From assembly GCA_029939015.1 (NCBI GenBank), contig JAOZTV010000155.1, positions 1 through 7,601 on the forward strand: DNA of 7,601 nucleotides. The letters are read 5' to 3'. Shown piece after piece: positions 6,514-7,601 of this stretch (position 1 is its first letter; each line of letters opens with the position of its first letter). A program made the translations under genes and the position numbers. The DNA comes from Candidatus Aminicenantota bacterium (GTDB lineage Bacteria > Acidobacteriota > Aminicenantia > UBA2199). A model generated the notes under the pieces. It was given only the letters and a program-made list of their open reading frames with translations. It made no database searches and was not told the DNA's origin.

Positions 6514-7601
6514 ATAAAAAAAGCATAAAATTTCCTGACTGGGTTAATAAAGACAATCCCGATGTTTATGCAACAAATGTTATGGGTGGTGTAACAGAGC
6601 AGCCCAACCTTAATAAGGATAAAAGTAAAAAAAGAAAAAAAAAACAGGAGCTAAATGTCGATGACCTTGTAAAAGGGATCTTAGATAATAATAAAATGAT
6701 CCTTGGCAGGGCAATTACTCTTATAGAAAGCAGTTCAGAAGAACACCGAAAAATGGCAAAGCTAGTTTTAAAAAATATTCTTCCTAATACAGGTAAGGCA
6801 ATTCGTATAGGTATTTCGGGTGTCCCAGGAGCAGGCAAGAGTACGTTAATTGAAGCTTTTGGGCTTTATTTGATAAAACAGGGTTTTAAAGTAGCTGTTT
6901 TGGCAGTTGACCCAAGTAGTTCCCGTTTTGGTGGCAGTATTTTAGGGGATAAAACAAGGATGGAAAACTTATCTAAGGAAGAAAACAGCTTTATTCGTCC
7001 ATCACCCTCAGGCGGTTCACTTGGTGGAGTTACCAGAAAGAGTAGAGAATCAATTCTAATTTGTGAAGCAGCAGGCTTTGATGTAATCCTTGTTGAAACG
7101 GTTGGAGTAGGGCAAAATGAAATAGCGGTCCGGGCCATGGTTGATTTCTTTCTTCTTTTAATGATATCTGGAGCAGGAGATGAGCTACAGGGGATTAAGA
7201 AAGGTGTAATTGAAATAGCGGATGCTCTTATTATTAACAAGGCGGATGGAGATAATATAACAAGGGCGAATTTGGCAGCGAATGAATACAGGCAGGCATT
7301 TAAATATCTTGAAAATGCAACAAAGGGATGGAATACACAGATTAAAACTTGTTCTGCATTAAAAGAGACAGGAATAGATGAAATCTGGAATATGATATCT
7401 GATTTTGAAAAAACTACAAAAAACTCAGGTGTATTTGAAGAAAGAAGAAAAGATCAACAATTATCATGGGTAAAGGCAATGACCGAAAACCATATACTTG
7501 ATGATTTCTATAAAAATCCAAAGATTTCAAAACTACTCTTATCGATAGAAAAAGAAATTAAATCAGGGAATCTATTACCAACAGAAGCAAGCGATATGCT
7601 T
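6510..7601 (+). CDS. meaB: MeaB-type GTPase, chaperone of methylmalonyl-CoA mutase (3' end cut)
   Basis: G3E-family P-loop GTPase that guards adenosylcobalamin loading and protects methylmalonyl-CoA mutase from inactivation. The frame is open to the window end (364 codons); comparison with E. coli ArgK/YgfD suggests only some 10-30 residues are missing. Seen: P-loop GVPGAGKS (104-111); VDPSSSRFGGSILGDKTRM (133-151) and RPSPSGGSLGGVTRKSRE (163-180), MeaB hallmarks; ETVGVGQNE (196-204), the switch II region; DELQGIKKG (224-232), the MeaB switch III region; NKADGD (243-248) for guanine recognition; and CSAL (281-284). About 50 residues precede the ArgK-like core, including GGVTEQPNL (26-34) and a very basic stretch (38-45). 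From memory, Bacteroidota-type MeaB proteins have a similar extension. The ATG overlaps the upstream stop (ATGA) with no clear ribosome site, implying translational coupling. The mutase genes are not in the window. Confidence 0.95.
   Translation, partial: MNKKSIKFPDWVNKDNPDVYATNVMGGVTEQPNLNKDKSKKRKKKQELNVDDLVKGILDNNKMILGRAITLIESSSEEHRKMAKLVLKNILPNTGKAIRIGISGVPGAGKSTLIEAFGLYLIKQGFKVAVLAVDPSSSRFGGSILGDKTRMENLSKEENSFIRPSPSGGSLGGVTRKSRESILICEAAGFDVILVETVGVGQNEIAVRAMVDFFLLLMISGAGDELQGIKKGVIEIADALIINKADGDNITRANLAANEYRQAFKYLENATKGWNTQIKTCSALKETGIDEIWNMISDFEKTTKNSGVFEERRKDQQLSWVKAMTENHILDDFYKNPKISKLLLSIEKEIKSGNLLPTEASDML

Noticed and set aside
6655..6672. Internal start: AGGAG followed by ATG at 6655
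   Set aside because: Out of frame with meaB and ends at TAA after five codons, so it cannot start the MeaB core.
6566..7240. Two minus-strand open frames (6566-6838 and 6866-7240) over the last gene
   Set aside because: They oppose the MeaB P-loop and switch motifs, which are unmistakable on the + strand; the + frame from 6510 runs open to the window end.

Overview
The window is a low-G+C stretch (about 30% G+C by eye) carrying seven genes, all on the + strand and tightly packed. No rRNA, tRNA, CRISPR array, insertion sequence or other mobile element is visible. The largest gap without a gene is 93 bases (2706-2798). The envelope genes (a secreted AMIN-type cell-wall amidase and a secreted HtrA protease) point to a diderm, Gram-negative-type bacterium. 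The MeaB protein implies adenosylcobalamin-dependent methylmalonyl-CoA mutase, that is, propionate/succinate interconversion, which is common in anaerobes. The genus or phylum cannot be fixed from this sequence. From memory, the MeaB resembles the type found in Bacteroidota and other anaerobic diderm lineages.

Layout. 4-1206: N-acetylmuramoyl-L-alanine amidase (signal peptide, AMIN domain, zinc Amidase_3 domain). 1266-2705: HtrA/Deg-type serine protease with intact catalytic triad and two PDZ domains. 2799-3431: secreted protein of unknown role whose C-terminal half resembles the LecA/PA-IL lectin fold. 3453-4364 and 4364-5818: ABC-2 exporter ATPase and permease overlapping by one base. The permease carries an unusual heptad-patterned helical hairpin in its extracytoplasmic domain. 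5839-6513: short E1-like (ThiF/MoeB/HesA) adenylyltransferase lacking the zinc cysteines. 6510-7601: MeaB GTPase, overlapping the previous gene by ATGA and cut by the window end.

How they fit together. The first five genes form a cell-envelope block: peptidoglycan cleavage, periplasmic protein quality control, a possible glycan-binding secreted protein, and an exporter with a periplasmic stalk. The last two are cytoplasmic and probably translationally coupled; their functional link is unclear. The best regulatory signal lies in 2706-2798: a sigma70-like promoter followed at once by a 19-bp palindrome, half of which recurs just before the E1-like gene.

No wholly new system is evident. The points most worth a second look are the LecA-like protein, the coiled-coil ABC permease near an amidase, the cysteine-poor E1 coupled to meaB, and the palindrome with its recurring half-site.
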